DNA from: Stagonosporopsis chrysanthemi
Taxonomy: Eukaryota; Ascomycota; Dothideomycetes; Pleosporales; Didymellaceae
Assembly (NCBI GenBank): GCA_022560025.1
Contig: JAFISE010000149.1
Span: 1-64,000, forward strand
Length of the DNA: 64,000 nucleotides
Direction: 5' to 3'
Shown here: one piece after another, positions 32,002 through 43,105 of the stretch
Layout: each line of letters begins with the position of its first letter
Position numbering within the stretch: the first letter of the stretch is position 1
The notes under the pieces: generated by a model
Told to the model about the DNA's origin: nothing
Seen by the model: only the letters and a program-made list of their open reading frames with translations
The model's database searches: none
Translations under genes and position numbers: made by a program

Positions 32002-33618
32002 ATGAGCTCCAAAGCAAGCGCTGAAAGGATCGAAGGCGATGCAGCTGTACCGACCAAAGCACAGATCCTAGACAAGGTCTTCTCGCTCGCGACGCAATTC
32101 AGCACTTGTGTTGAGGCTTTCAATCTCATCCATCCATCGAAAGAAAGCGACCATGCGCAGAAGGTTGCGCTAGCCAAACTGGGCGTGCAGCAGGGCAGGC
32201 TGCTCATCTTTGGTGACGCAGTGGGCATTTCAGCACCCCCTGCGACCATTGCCAGACACATGATCCCAAGCCACCCAGGAATCACGAACCCCGATCCGCA
32301 CCTGCCAGTTAACTTCGGCGTCAGAGATACTCGTCTGGAGAACGATACGATCCACGAAAAGGTCAGGAAAGCATTGAGCGAAATCGCTGGACGGCCAGGT
32401 CATCTCTCGAGAGATGAGCTGATGGAAAAGTATGGCCTGAAAAGCCCTAAACGATTCAACATGCTTGAACACCCAGCCTTGGATACCAACCGTATGGAGG
32501 CCTTCCGTGAAAAGTTTGGACTGCTTCAAGATCTTGTTCGGCAGAGTGGCGCGCGAGCCAATATCAAACGAAGCATGAGCATGACTACATCTCATTGGAT
32601 TGTGAAAGATACCACGAGGTTCGATGCGTTCGTTAGGGCGGTTCGTATTGAAGTGGACGGTCTGATCAACCTTGTCGGTGTGAATGAGCAAGTCGATCGA
32701 GGTATGAAGAGCGATATTCGTTCAATGGCATGGCATCCGGAGTTTTCTGGGCCTGTTGTTCAGCAAGACTGGGAGAAACTGCGCCTCATACGCGAGGCCT
32801 GCGAGATCGACTACCCACAGTACCTTGAGGTCGCTGACACGGCACTTCAATACATCCACGAAGAGTTGAAGGAGACCACGCTTGCCAATCGCCGAGCTTC
32901 GCTGGGTGTACCGGCGACGAGTGCTGCTGGTGCCCGGCGAAAGTCAGACTATGAGATTCGGGCCCACCCTGAGGTTACCCAGGTGCAGAAGAAGGTCCCG
33001 AGTATTACGGAGGATAAGACGGCCATTCAACTCGCTGCCGAGAACGTCTTGAATCCATCAAAGCCAGTGAGGCGTCCGAGCAATAGCAAGAAGAACAGCT
33101 ACAACAGTCAAAAGGAAAAGCGACCTGGCTGGCTCAGCGCTTTCAAGTTCAAGTCCTGGTCCAAGAGCCACAGACAGGAGAAGGAGCGCTCAAACAGTCT
33201 TCCTGAAGATCCCATGCGCTCTCTTTCGGTCCCTGAGAACGAGGTGCTGGAAACCTCAGCTAAGGACGACGGCTTCCACGGCTTAGAACCTGTACGTTCT
33301 AAGAGTGTGGGCGAGGTTCCAAGTGGACCCGCACTAGACCTAGACTCAAGGGTGCAGGACCTCTCTCTTGACAACGCTGAAAGCAAGGAGCAACAGGTGC
33401 CGGCCATCTCGGTGGAATTTCCAAACGGAGCTACCTTTGACCAAAATGAGCTTGAACAAATCAAGACCGCCAGCAGCGACGGTATGCGCGACTACGTCGC
33501 TCCTTCCACTACGGTGAACAGTTTGATTGATCGACACGACATGTACAAGGGAATGGGACGCATTGAGACGAAGGACATCAGGGATATTGCACACGAGCCG
33601 AGGGGAGGCTTTCAGTAA
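32002..33618 (+). CDS. HeLo-domain (prion-inhibition and propagation type) protein
   Basis: This intronless frame encodes 538 residues. The N-terminal 235 residues form a helical HeLo-like domain. It has an opening helix ILDKVFSLATQFSTCVEAF, then KLGVQQGRLLIFGDAVGIS, then RFDAFVRAVRIEVDGLINLV and DRGMKSDIRSMAWHPE near its end. These are typical of the fungal HET-S/LopB-type domain. The C-terminal half is polar and probably disordered: basic SRKNSYNSQKEKRPGWLS-like sequence, several Ser-rich patches and an acidic section with EVPSGPALDLDSRVQ. No NLR, ankyrin, kinase or obvious amyloid repeat is attached. HeLo domains act in membrane-targeting programmed cell death and incompatibility, but many stand-alone members have no known role. 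The first Met at 32002 is accepted. Confidence 0.72.
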   Translation: MSSKASAERIEGDAAVPTKAQILDKVFSLATQFSTCVEAFNLIHPSKESDHAQKVALAKLGVQQGRLLIFGDAVGISAPPATIARHMIPSHPGITNPDPHLPVNFGVRDTRLENDTIHEKVRKALSEIAGRPGHLSRDELMEKYGLKSPKRFNMLEHPALDTNRMEAFREKFGLLQDLVRQSGARANIKRSMSMTTSHWIVKDTTRFDAFVRAVRIEVDGLINLVGVNEQVDRGMKSDIRSMAWHPEFSGPVVQQDWEKLRLIREACEIDYPQYLEVADTALQYIHEELKETTLANRRASLGVPATSAAGARRKSDYEIRAHPEVTQVQKKVPSITEDKTAIQLAAENVLNPSKPVRRPSNSKKNSYNSQKEKRPGWLSAFKFKSWSKSHRQEKERSNSLPEDPMRSLSVPENEVLETSAKDDGFHGLEPVRSKSVGEVPSGPALDLDSRVQDLSLDNAESKEQQVPAISVEFPNGATFDQNELEQIKTASSDGMRDYVAPSTTVNSLIDRHDMYKGMGRIETKDIRDIAHEPRGGFQ

Positions 33619-34527
33619 CTGTACTTTCTTTCTTTCGGGATGCCTGAGTCTGCGCGGATACCAAATCGTTCTGCCTTTTGTTTTCTCTGCCAGCTATAGC
33701 ATGTACGAGCTGCTTTCATCACCCCTATCTAGTTTACGTTACAAGGGACCTCCACTGCTCTCTGTTCAGTCTGCAGTTTTGGGCGCGAAGAAGTCCAGTA
33801 CCAACGTACAAGCAAGGCACAAGTTGCCATGTGAATATGCATGATCACGTCACAGCAGTAGGATGTGTGGGGGTTTGCTACACCGCAGCGGGACCACCCG
33901 GAGCACGTTATCTACTGCATCCCCTGCCGCTAGGACCCCCAGCTCAGACACGCTGAGGTCGGCCCGTCATGCACGACACATGCACAGAGCGCGCTGGCCT
34001 TGCGTAGGTACCTGCCTCATCATAGTAGACACCGAGCATTAATCCTTGTTGCGATGCATATCCGACCCCCTCACGCGCGAATCTACTGCGATGACCAACC
34101 TTGGAGGTCTAGAAGTTGATGCAGGTGTTGATAAGGTCGAACCTGCTCCTTCCTCTCCAAGAGTTTGGTGGGTCCTCGCGTCATTTGCGCACTGTCGAGC
34201 CTCGAATCGAGCCTCTAGCATGTCACTCTCAACTTCACGAAACGCGGCGCACTTGACAGATTCAGCAACACCTCTCCATTCGCAATCAGCTATTCCAAGC
34301 AGCGCATCTACGATGGCCGGTTGTTGTCGCATGGACGTGGACCTCTCAAACTGCCGCGCGCTCTATATGGAAGCTTGCTCCGCCAATCGGCGCAGGTCGA
34401 GCGACTGCCGGGTCTGAAACAACAACACGGCACCACGAACGACATACGAGAAGGACCGAAACCGTTGCGCATTGTGCTTCATTTCTCAGACTTAGGGCTA
34501 ACATCTGCTCCATGCGGGATCCACCGT
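33619..34527. other. Intergenic region, 0.9 kb
   Basis: This lies between the HeLo stop and the 3' end of the enoyl-CoA hydratase. It holds no gene that I can support. Confidence 0.5.
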
Positions 34528-35596
34528 TCAATCCTGAAGGAAGACGGCTGGCCGTTTCTCCAGAAAGCCTGCAATTCCCTCTTGGCAATCAGGAAACGAG
34601 AAACTACCGTAATACGAGGCCCGCTCGATCTCCAAGCCCGCGCCTAAAGTGGTTCTCTCGGCTTGTTTCTGTCAGCTGCAAATCCTCCGCGAATGCCGGA
34701 GTCAGACTTACCGGCCTTGACGGCAGCTTTGGCAATTCTGAGAGCTGGTGCTGATCGCGCAGCAATGATCTGAGCAACTCCCAGCGCCTCTTCGAGCACG
34801 TCTTTGTCTGATGGTACTACTCTGTTTACGACGCCTCGCTGTTCCATCTCCTTTGCTGTAACAGGCAATCCAGTTAGTATCATTTCAAGAGCCTGTCGAG
34901 TCAGGTCAGTTCTCCAAATTATCGAAATACGGGCCGATCGGTGAATCACCTTCTGTTTCCCAATGGTTTTCGTCAACCGTTGCGTACCACCCATGCCGGG
35001 GATGGTGCCTAAATTGATTTCTGGAAAACCAAATTTGGCATCTGTGGATGCGAAGATCAAGTCGCACTATGTCTTTGTCAGCTTTTGCTAGCAACGCACG
35101 ATTTTGAGTCAGTCCATACCAACAGTGCCAATTCGAATCCGCCCCCAAACTGCTCTCATCAGTTTCCGATCGTAGGATTCAGTCGACATACTCACAGCGA
35201 CGCCCCGCACTGCTGCGATGACAGGTGTACGGAAGTTCTCAAGAGCATCGTTCAGATCCTTCAGCCACCCGCGCTGGAAAGCCTCAGCTGTGGAGATGTT
35301 GGCCAGCTCGCCGAGATCTGCTCCAGCTGCATGCGATCGACGTGAGCACGATTCCATGCCACATACTGTGTAGATGACATACCGCAAAAAGATCCCTGTC
35401 CACTGCCGGTAAGGACGACGGCGCGTACTGTGCTGGAGCTGTCCAATTGCAGTAGTACTTCGATGAGTTCATTTATCAGATCCTGCGACAACGCATTGCG
35501 TTTCTTTGGTCGGTTTAGCTCCACTACCGTTACATTACCCTCCTTCCTGGTTATGATGAGGCCAGATCGTGTCATTGCGTGGGTGCAGGTGGGCAT
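34528..35596 (-). CDS. Enoyl-CoA hydratase/isomerase family protein
   Basis: Six exons (35383-35596, 35196-35326, 35120-35149, 34950-35066, 34712-34892, 34528-34661) encode 268 residues. Introns are 56, 46, 53, 57 and 50 nt. Exon 3 is just 30 nt and encodes FGGGFELALL, holding catalytic Glu121. The second catalytic Glu, Glu141, is in FGFPEINLG. The oxyanion region SFCAGADLGEL spans intron 1. The last intron is best closed at ACAAG, which gives KAAERTTLGAGLEIERAS and matches the family C-terminus; the alternative ACAG acceptor would lead to an early stop. Both glutamates suggest true hydratase chemistry, i.e. addition of water to 2-enoyl-CoA. No strong targeting peptide is visible; an in-frame Met at codon 8 is an alternative start. 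It is divergent from the adenylation-domain fusion gene. Confidence 0.9.
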
Positions 35597-36300
35597 GGGT
35601 GATGCTGGGTATTGTGAAAGCCTTACAGGTTGGGAAAAGGATGCACCACCCCTATTTATCTTTTTCGATTACTGTGTATGTACCCCTGCTGAACGGCCAG
35701 AACGATCGATCACACGGTCTTTTCCGGGCGTTTTTGTCGTCCGTGATGGCCCGTCCAGAACCATGGTTCCTCCGGCGTCAAGACAGCAATTCCAGGTCTA
35801 ACAGTGACACCGAAGGCTTCATCCATGTTGTGAGCGGTCTCCAGCTTATTGGATGAACTTTGGACACAATCAACGCACTTTGTGCCTGTGCTTGTCTAAA
35901 CTCGTCCCAGCAAGACATTGGCCTCCGAGATGCCAATTCTGGCATCGTATGCATGCTCCATATCCAGCGGGTCGCACCAGGTCCTGTCCATGTGCTCGTA
36001 TCGGAAGGTCCTCGAGTTCAGGAACCCGCTGAGTACCATGCAGGGATGCCGCGCCGAGAACTACCTTGACGACCTCCGTCGAATCCATCGCCGAAGCAAT
36101 CTATATCCCAGCAAAGTTAACGATGCCAACATGCCGCAAAATCAGCGATGATACACGAAGCACTATCAAGGAGCATGCTTCGAAGCCGAGATGGTCGCCT
36201 CTGCATGGAGCTTCATGTATAAATGAGACGGCAGCCGAGAGTGTCGAGATGCCTATCTGATGTTTGCATTCCTTCTGCTATTTGCTCAGTCTATTGAACC
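35597..36300. promoter_or_regulatory. Divergent promoter region between hydratase and adenylation-fusion genes
   Basis: About 700 bp separate the two start codons. I see no clear TATA box near either start. Confidence 0.4.
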
Positions 36301-39300
36301 ATGTCACCGTTCAAGCTTCTCGATGGCTTATCGCACCTTTGTCTTGAAGACCAGATCAGATTATCTCATTTCGGACAGGGCCCGCACCAACTGGCGTCCC
36401 ATTCAAAGGTCCATGAGGCATTTGAGGGTATTGTTGATACCAACCCTGATTCCGTCGCAGCAGTCTTCGAAGGAACGATCCTAACTTATCGACAATTGGA
36501 TCTGGCGGCGAATCAACTCGCGAACCATCTTATTGTATCGGGCTTGCAGCACAAAGAGCGAGTATGTCTTGTTGTGCAGAGGTCACTGGAGATGCTTGTG
36601 GGCATCTTTGCAATTCTGAAATCAGGCTGCCAATACGTACCGATCGACGGCGGTGTCGCATCGGACAAGCAGTTGACCCATATCTTCAATGATACAGCGG
36701 CGAAGCACATCTTGTGTTTGCCAAAGTTTCGAGAACGAGTCAAGCAATTCGCCAGTGTTGGAGTCCACGTCACGACACTCAATCTAGACGAGTATACCAA
36801 TGCGTCGAAGGAAAGACCGCTTGTCAGTTGCAGCTTGAATGATGGTTGCTATGCCATTTACACATCTGGTAAGTCTCCCTATGCCCACCTTGATGCCACA
36901 TCGGTAGCTAAAGTGCTCGCAGGAAGTACCGGAACGCCAAAAGGAGTAGATGTGTCACATGCGAACGTCACTAACGCCTTGCTATTGGAGCCCGCTAGCT
37001 TGGGAATTCACAAAGGATCGAAGGTAGGATCGGTGTTAAGCATCGCTTTCGACATGGGTGCATGGGAGATCCTAGCCTGCCTCATGAACGGTGGGACATT
37101 GCACATGCGGGGGTCACGGTGGGAACCTACCCTAAAAGAGGTAAATTGAAGACCCATATATTCTGAGCGATGATCTGATGCTGACATAACCTACAGATTG
37201 ACACTTTGATCTCGACACCATCCATCTTGTCGAAATATCGCAAAGCGGACTACCCAAACATCAAGACAGTGGTCACGGGTGGCGAGCCCTGCCCACAGAG
37301 GTAAGCTGCTGAATTTTCTATGGTGTAGCGCCAGAACTAACAAGGTGTAGCCTTGCGGATGAGTGGGCAGAAGGCAACTGCTTTTATAACATCTGTGGTC
37401 CAACGGAGATCACTATCCTCAATTCCGCACATCGGCATACGCCTGGTGCAGCTCTTTCCATTGGAAAGCTTTTACCAAACACGACTTGCTATATCCTAGA
37501 TGAAGACGAGAATCCAGTGGCACTCGGTGCGAAAGGATCTGCGTGGGTTGGAGGGGCAGGCGTGACCAGAGGCTACATCAACCTGCCTCAACTTACCTCC
37601 GAGCGCTACAAACTCGACAAGTTCCGGAATGATGGGTAGGTGTTCGTGCTGAAGCTCGATCTCTTTGCTAATTGCACAACAGATCTGTAATGTTCAACAC
37701 CAACGATATTGTGCGCTGGCGAGAAGACGGGTCTCTGGAGACTTTTGGTCGAGGCGACGACCAGGTCAAGATCAAGGCAAGCTGAAGAAACGTTCGCTTT
37801 GTGATCACGCTGACTCTTCCAAGGGGTTCCGAGTAGAGCTAGACGGCGTTTCTGCGACCATCGAAAGGTTCGACGGAATCTCCAGAGCTGCTGCTCTGAA
37901 GATTGACGATAGTCTGCACGCATTTTACGCCGCTGTAGGACCTATCATTGAAGAGTCTCTCGTGAAAGCCGTAAAGCTGGCACTGCCCTACTACTCCGTG
38001 CCTACCACCTGGCACTTCGTTGAAGCCATCCCCCTCACGCCCAACGGCAAGGTTGATCGAATCATGCTTCGCAAGATTGCTTCGGAACGTCAAAAGAGGG
38101 CGGATTCAGTTGTGGTTACGACCTCAACTGTCAAGTCTATTGGAGAGATACACCAAGCTCCATCGAAAACGTTGTCAGAGCGCGTTTTGAATCTAGAGAC
38201 GGAAACAGAAGTCACTGGCAGCGAGACATCAACGCCTTCTTCTGACTCTGCGAAGAGCATCATAGACGCTGAAAAGGGTCCCATCATCATAGAAAGCCGA
38301 CTCGATACGGCTAACAAGCCTGACAGTCTACCCGACAAACACGGCTTCCATGGTCAACGATGGGTTCGCCACCGAGGTTTTATTCTCTACCGACGCTTCC
38401 TTTCGATTGTTGTCCTTGCCAATCTGGCTGTTGCAGCATTCGTGCTTTACCGCAAGATCGGGCAGGATAAGAACGTACTCGCAGATCTTGCTACCGCGTC
38501 TGCCGCCAATCTTTGCATGGCAATACTCATGCGCTCTGAGCCGGTCGTCAACCTGCTATTCACCATATTCTGCTCGGTACCGACATCTTTCCCGCTTGCT
38601 ATACGTCGACATTGCGCGAGGATCTTCCACATTGGTGGAATCCATAGTGGTTGCGCGATCGCTGCTACCGTTTACTTCTCGATCTTTACGATAACAGCTA
38701 CAGTGGAGACAACCACAGCGGCACCATTTCAAGGCGTCTCTACAGCGGCTCTGGTTCTCTCGTACCTGATCATGGTCCTCCTTATCTCCATTGGGTCGTT
38801 GTCACACCCGTCAATACGTATGAAGTATCACAACATCTGGGAAATGAGCCACCGATTTGGTGGATGGACTGCACTCATCTTTCTCTGGGTCCAGACTGTC
38901 CTCGCCACGAAGGATCTGAATCCCAACATTGCACCATCGGTTGCATACCTGAACGCACCTCCGATATGGCTCCTGAGCATCGCTACAGCTGCCATCATTT
39001 TCCCCTGGCTGCATCTCCGCAAGGTTCCTGTGCGTTCTGAGGTACTTTCGAACCATGCAGTGAGGCTGTGGTTCGATTACACGACTCCGGTCGTTGGCAC
39101 AGCAGTGCGTCTTGCAGAGCGACCTCTCGTCGACTGGCACGGGTTCGCGACCATTACCAATCCAAAGACAGCCAAAAGCCCCAACGCAACTGGCTTCTCC
39201 CTGATCGTTAGCCGCGCAGGCGACTTTACCGGCCGCACAATCGAGCGCGCGCCGACTCACATATGGGTCCGCGGAATTCCAACATGCGGCGTTCTCCGCA

Positions 39301-39656
39301 TAGCAACATTGTTCAGGTCCGTGGTCCTCGTAGCCACAGGCTCAGGCATTGGACCATGTCTTGCCGTGATCTTGGCCAAGAAAGTCCCCGCCCGTATCCT
39401 CTGGACAGCACCGAACCCTGAGCAGACCTTCGGCAAGGAAATTGTAAACAGTGTATTGGAGACCGATCCTAGCGCTGTCATCCACAACACAAGGACCATG
39501 GGCAAGCCGGACATGAGCCTCATGGCGTACCAGCTTTGGAAGGAGAGCGGCGCTGAGGCTGTATGCATCATCAGCAACAAGAAGTTTACCACAAAAGTTG
39601 TCTACGATCTGGAGGCGAGGGGCATTCCAGCTTACGGGGCAATCTTCGATTCGTAG
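36301..39656 (+). CDS. Adenylation domain fused to TmpA-like membrane flavo-oxidoreductase
   Basis: Six exons (36301-36868, 36923-37140, 37197-37300, 37351-37635, 37683-37776, 37824-39656) encode 1033 residues. Introns are 54, 56, 50, 47 and 47 nt, and the last is GC-AG. Residues about 35-560 form an NRPS-type adenylation domain: AIYTSGSTGTPKGV (A3), NICGPTEITI (A5), NDIVRWREDGSLETFGRG (A7-A8), VKIKGFRVELDGV, and the A10 lysine in PLTPNGKVDRIML. A Ser/Thr-rich linker of about 85 residues follows, with no carrier-domain GGxS motif. The C-terminal ~450 residues hold about seven membrane helices with FHIGGIHSGCA and WEMSHRFGGW, followed by a flavin/NAD-binding part with LVATGSGIGP. This matches the TmpA-type ferric-reductase-like family, which in Aspergillus affects conidiation. 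Likely function: ATP-dependent activation of a small acid next to a membrane redox module. Substrate unknown. Confidence 0.85.
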
Positions 39657-40359
39657 GTGGCGGAAGCGGTTTTCGTTAAACATGATTAAATTGGGAAAGG
39701 ACGAGTGAGTTGTGGTGAGCAAGGATGCGCGCTGAATTAACATTTTCCCTATCTCCATATCAATAACGTCAAGTCGAGTGTGTTGCGTCTGATCTCCAGC
39801 AAAGAAGCTCCTTCTAAGCATACGAGCAACCCCGCAGAACCATAAAGCCTCGATTGTTTCAATACCGATACCAAGATGTGGTCGAGCGATTGACGCATAC
39901 AATGTACTGAAGGATACCTCACAATCTCTGTCGTTCTATCTCATGTATTACAACACTGCTACTGTTGGGGAGAGTAGCAAAGGAGGCGTCAGTGCTTTTG
40001 CAAAAATTCAAAGAGCACAGCACCAGCTTGAGTGTTACTTGTACTGTAAGTCGGCCGAGTTCTACATACGCAGGCATCTGAGCCTCCAGCACTTACAACC
40101 TGATGAGTGTTCGTACATGTAAGGAGGTCTTGTAGAGCCACATTTCGATGGTCACAACAAAGTGATCAACGGCGCTGCGTCCGTGAGAATATAATTAATC
40201 CAAACGTTGTTCCGATCAGTGTTGGTGATGAAGCGCGGACGCGTTCGTGCAATGACGCCACAGCCTAGCGCGTCTCCACAGCTCAGCCCTACGAACCGGA
40301 AACTGTCCTCAACTCGCGTGGTGCTGCTGCCTCCACCATCACACATCGTCATAGCCACC
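39657..40359. other. Intergenic region, 0.7 kb
   Basis: This lies between the adenylation-fusion stop and the STE24 start. No gene that I can support. Confidence 0.5.
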
Positions 40360-41902
40360 ATGATCCAGGCATTCTTGCAACGTCTGGCCCGCTGGCTGGA
40401 CCGGCCACTTTTCCCATGGAGGAAGCTTGTAGTCGGCTTTTCTCTCGCTGAATTCGCCCTCGAAAACTGGCTGCTGTTCCGCCAGTATCGCGTACTGCAG
40501 CGCACTACTGTCCCCAAGGCTCTCGACAAGGAAATCGATCAGGAAACTTTCGACAAGTCCCAGGTAAGGCACAACCGAACGAAAGCTTTGAGCATTGCGT
40601 TCCACAAGCATCGAGGACTATTCGAGCGCTTCGCGCCAGTGTAAGCATAGAAGACTTGCTGACAGTTTCCAGGCATATGGCCGTGCAAAGGCCAAGTTCA
40701 GCTTCGTCTCCGCTCTCTTCAACCAGGTCAAACACCTCGCTACTCTCTACTTCAACGTCTACCCGATCCTCTGGAGCGTCGCCGGCTCGCTCATCGTCCG
40801 CTATGCGCCCGTCAGCCTCTCTGGCGAGATACCGCGTTCGCTACTGTTCATATACCTCATGACCTGGGCCGAGACCATTATTAGCCTGCCCTTTTCGTAC
40901 TACCACCACTTCGTCCTCGAGGAGAGCTATGGCTTCAACAAGATGACCCTCAACACTTGGGTCACGGACATGGTCAAGGGCCAGGCTCTTGGTCTCGCCT
41001 TTGGAATTCCGATTGGCAGCGCGTTCCTTGCCATCATCAGGAAGACGGGCCAGAACTTCTTCTACTACCTCTGGGTCTTCATGCTGGCGGTACAGGTCCT
41101 TGGCATGACCATCTACCCGATCCTTATTGTTCCGCTCTTCAACAAGCTCGAGCCTCTCAAGCCAGGCAAGCTCAAGGATTCTGTTGAGGCTCTCGCCTCG
41201 AAGCTCGACTTCCCTCTCTCCGAGCTGCAGGTCATCGACGGCAGCAAGCGCAGCGCACACAGCAACGCCTACTTCACTGGGCTGCCATGGATCGGCAAGA
41301 AGAAGATTGTCATTTTCGACACACTTCTCGAGAAGAGCTCCGAGAAGGAGGTCGAGGCTGTTCTGGGTCACGAGCTCGGCCACTGGAAGATGAACCACAC
41401 GTCAAGGCTTTTGTTCATTGCTCAGGCTCACCTTTTCTACACATTCGCCTTGTTCTCGGTATTCATCAACAACCGCTCGCTCTTCAGTGATTTTGGCTTC
41501 TACAGGGAGCAACCGAACATCATTGGCTTCATTCTCTTCAACGAGATTCTGTCGCCTACAGATGCTCTCTTCAAGCTGGGCATGAACTTCTGGACCCGCA
41601 AGATGGAGTATGAAGCTGGTACGTTTGATTCCTAGTCCTGACGTCGATACATTCAGCTAACTTGTGCAGATGCTTTCGCCGTCAACCTTGGCTACCGCAT
41701 GGAGCTTGGTGCTTCCCTCCTGAAGCTCCAGATCCAGAACCTGTCCTCGATGGACGCCGATTGGTTTTACTCGTCGTTCCACCACTCGCACCCCATCCTG
41801 ACCGAGCGACTGCGCGCAATGAACTGGTCCAGCAACGAGAAGCTGACGGAGAAGGCAAAGGACGAGGACAAGCCCATCAAGGCTTCCGACCGAGAGTTGT
41901 AG
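40360..41902 (+). CDS. STE24: CAAX prenyl protease Ste24 (M48 zinc metallopeptidase)
   Basis: Exons 40360-40563, 40673-41618 and 41670-41902 (introns 109 and 51 nt) encode 460 residues, close to yeast Ste24. Multiple membrane helices flank the catalytic region. The zinc-binding motif HELGH is at 301-305 within VLGHELGHWKMNH, and the third ligand is Glu382 in MEYEADAFAVNLG, spanning intron 2. SAHSNAYFTGLPWIGKKKIV precedes the HEXXH motif as usual. Ste24 in the ER/inner nuclear membrane removes the AAX tripeptide from prenylated proteins and makes the upstream cut of a-factor-type pheromones. The start is chosen at MIQAFLQRLARWLDRP; the frame extends 51 codons upstream, but that part has no family character. 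Confidence 0.94.
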
Positions 41903-42206
41903 GACTTTATCGGTAGACCGGACAGGCGTCTGGAAAGAAGAGGGCGCTGTCCTGCGCGGCTGAGGGTGTTGTCAGAGGCCTACTAGTCGCGAAGACGGTG
42001 CGCTGAGACACTAGGGAGACGCTCGGCAGCCGGTGTCGTGGACAATCGTCCCAATCGCCCTGTAGTGAGCCGATCAAAGCCAACAGGCAGCTGCTTAGAG
42101 GCAAGCAGTGCTGACTTGCTCCTACACGCTCAAACCCCAACACTCTGTAGAAAATATGCAAACCCAAACGCCGCGCTGGTGGTATCACTTTCTCGACATG
42201 CAAGCT
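41903..42206. other. Intergenic region between convergent genes
   Basis: These 304 bp lie between convergent genes. I see no feature beyond probable 3' untranslated sequence. Confidence 0.5.
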
Positions 42207-42833
42207 TCATGCCTTGTCCTTCCGCTTCTTCTCGTTGTCCTTCTTCCTCTGGGCATCCCTCTCCTTCTTCGCCTTCTTCCTAGCCTCCTTATCCAGCTTC
42301 TCATCACCGCCCTTCCTCTTCTCGCCCGTGACGTCGAGCTCCGGCTCCTCGCCGCCCTCGTGGACGACATTCGTCCGCTCGCCCACGTCGCCAATCTCCA
42401 TGTCGCCCTGCTCGCGCTCGTACGCTTCCTTGTCCTGCCACTCGACCTCGACAGTGGCGGCCTCGGCGTCTGTCAACGCCGTCGTCTTCTTGGCCTTGGT
42501 CTTCTTGCCTTTCCACGCCTTGTCACCGTCGGCGCCCTCTTCTTCCTCGGGCTCGGGCGTCGGCTCGGGCTCCAGGTACTCGCCGCGCAGGCCCGCAGCG
42601 ATGCGGCGCAGGTTGTGCATGACGACGCCGCCGGTGGGGCCGCCATGCGAGGAGAAGCTCACGCCGGTGGGTGTGATGAGCGCGTCGGGGTGCAGGTGCG
42701 GGTGCGCTTCGGAGTTTGTGATGTAGGTTTGCAGCATGGTGGAGGCATCGGCGGTGCTGATGGGCTTGCTCGAGACGAGACGGTGCGGTGGGGGGGCGTC
42801 GGGGACCATGTTGGCGGCGGGAATTGGGAGCAA
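42207..42833 (-). CDS. Lys/Glu-rich nuclear protein, possible RNA polymerase I A14-type subunit
   Basis: This single frame encodes 208 residues. Residues 15-90 form the ordered part, with KPISTADASTMLQTYI followed later by VVMHNLRRIAAGLRGEYLEP. The rest is acidic then strongly basic: PEPEEEEG, then a GKKTKAKK patch, a mixed middle section, and a C-terminal KKAKKERDAQRKKDNEKKR tail. The pattern of a short helical domain with an L-x-R-I-x-x-G-L-R-G helix plus a K/E-rich tail is reminiscent of yeast Rpa14 and fission yeast Ker1, which partner A43 in Pol I. The similarity is weak and I do not assign a symbol. The gene is divergent from the mitochondrial bL34 gene over 272 bp. Confidence 0.6.
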   Translation of the reverse strand: MLPIPAANMVPDAPPPHRLVSSKPISTADASTMLQTYITNSEAHPHLHPDALITPTGVSFSSHGGPTGGVVMHNLRRIAAGLRGEYLEPEPTPEPEEEEGADGDKAWKGKKTKAKKTTALTDAEAATVEVEWQDKEAYEREQGDMEIGDVGERTNVVHEGGEEPELDVTGEKRKGGDEKLDKEARKKAKKERDAQRKKDNEKKRKDKA

Positions 42834-43105
42834 GCTTCAAGGGGTTCGAGGTTGAGTTTGCTGCTGTAGAGACGGTGTTCCCCGAGTTCAAGGTGCAGGT
42901 CTTGGTGCCCGTCGCAGCTGTGACTTTTCTACGCACGCTAGCCCACAGCGGGCCTGGCGCGGATTTTCTGTCGGCGAGCAAGCGGAGGTCTCTCGCAACA
43001 CGCATCAGGCACCACGACGCCCAGACGCATTGCACTCCGGCTGCTCTTCGCTCTCGCACGAGACTTCTCTCACATAGACGGTGTCGAGCGAGTCGACCGC
43101 ACACA

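Noticed and set aside
37984..38380. Possible carrier (thiolation) domain after the adenylation domain
   Set aside because: No GGxS-type phosphopantetheine site; the stretch is a polar linker into the membrane helices.
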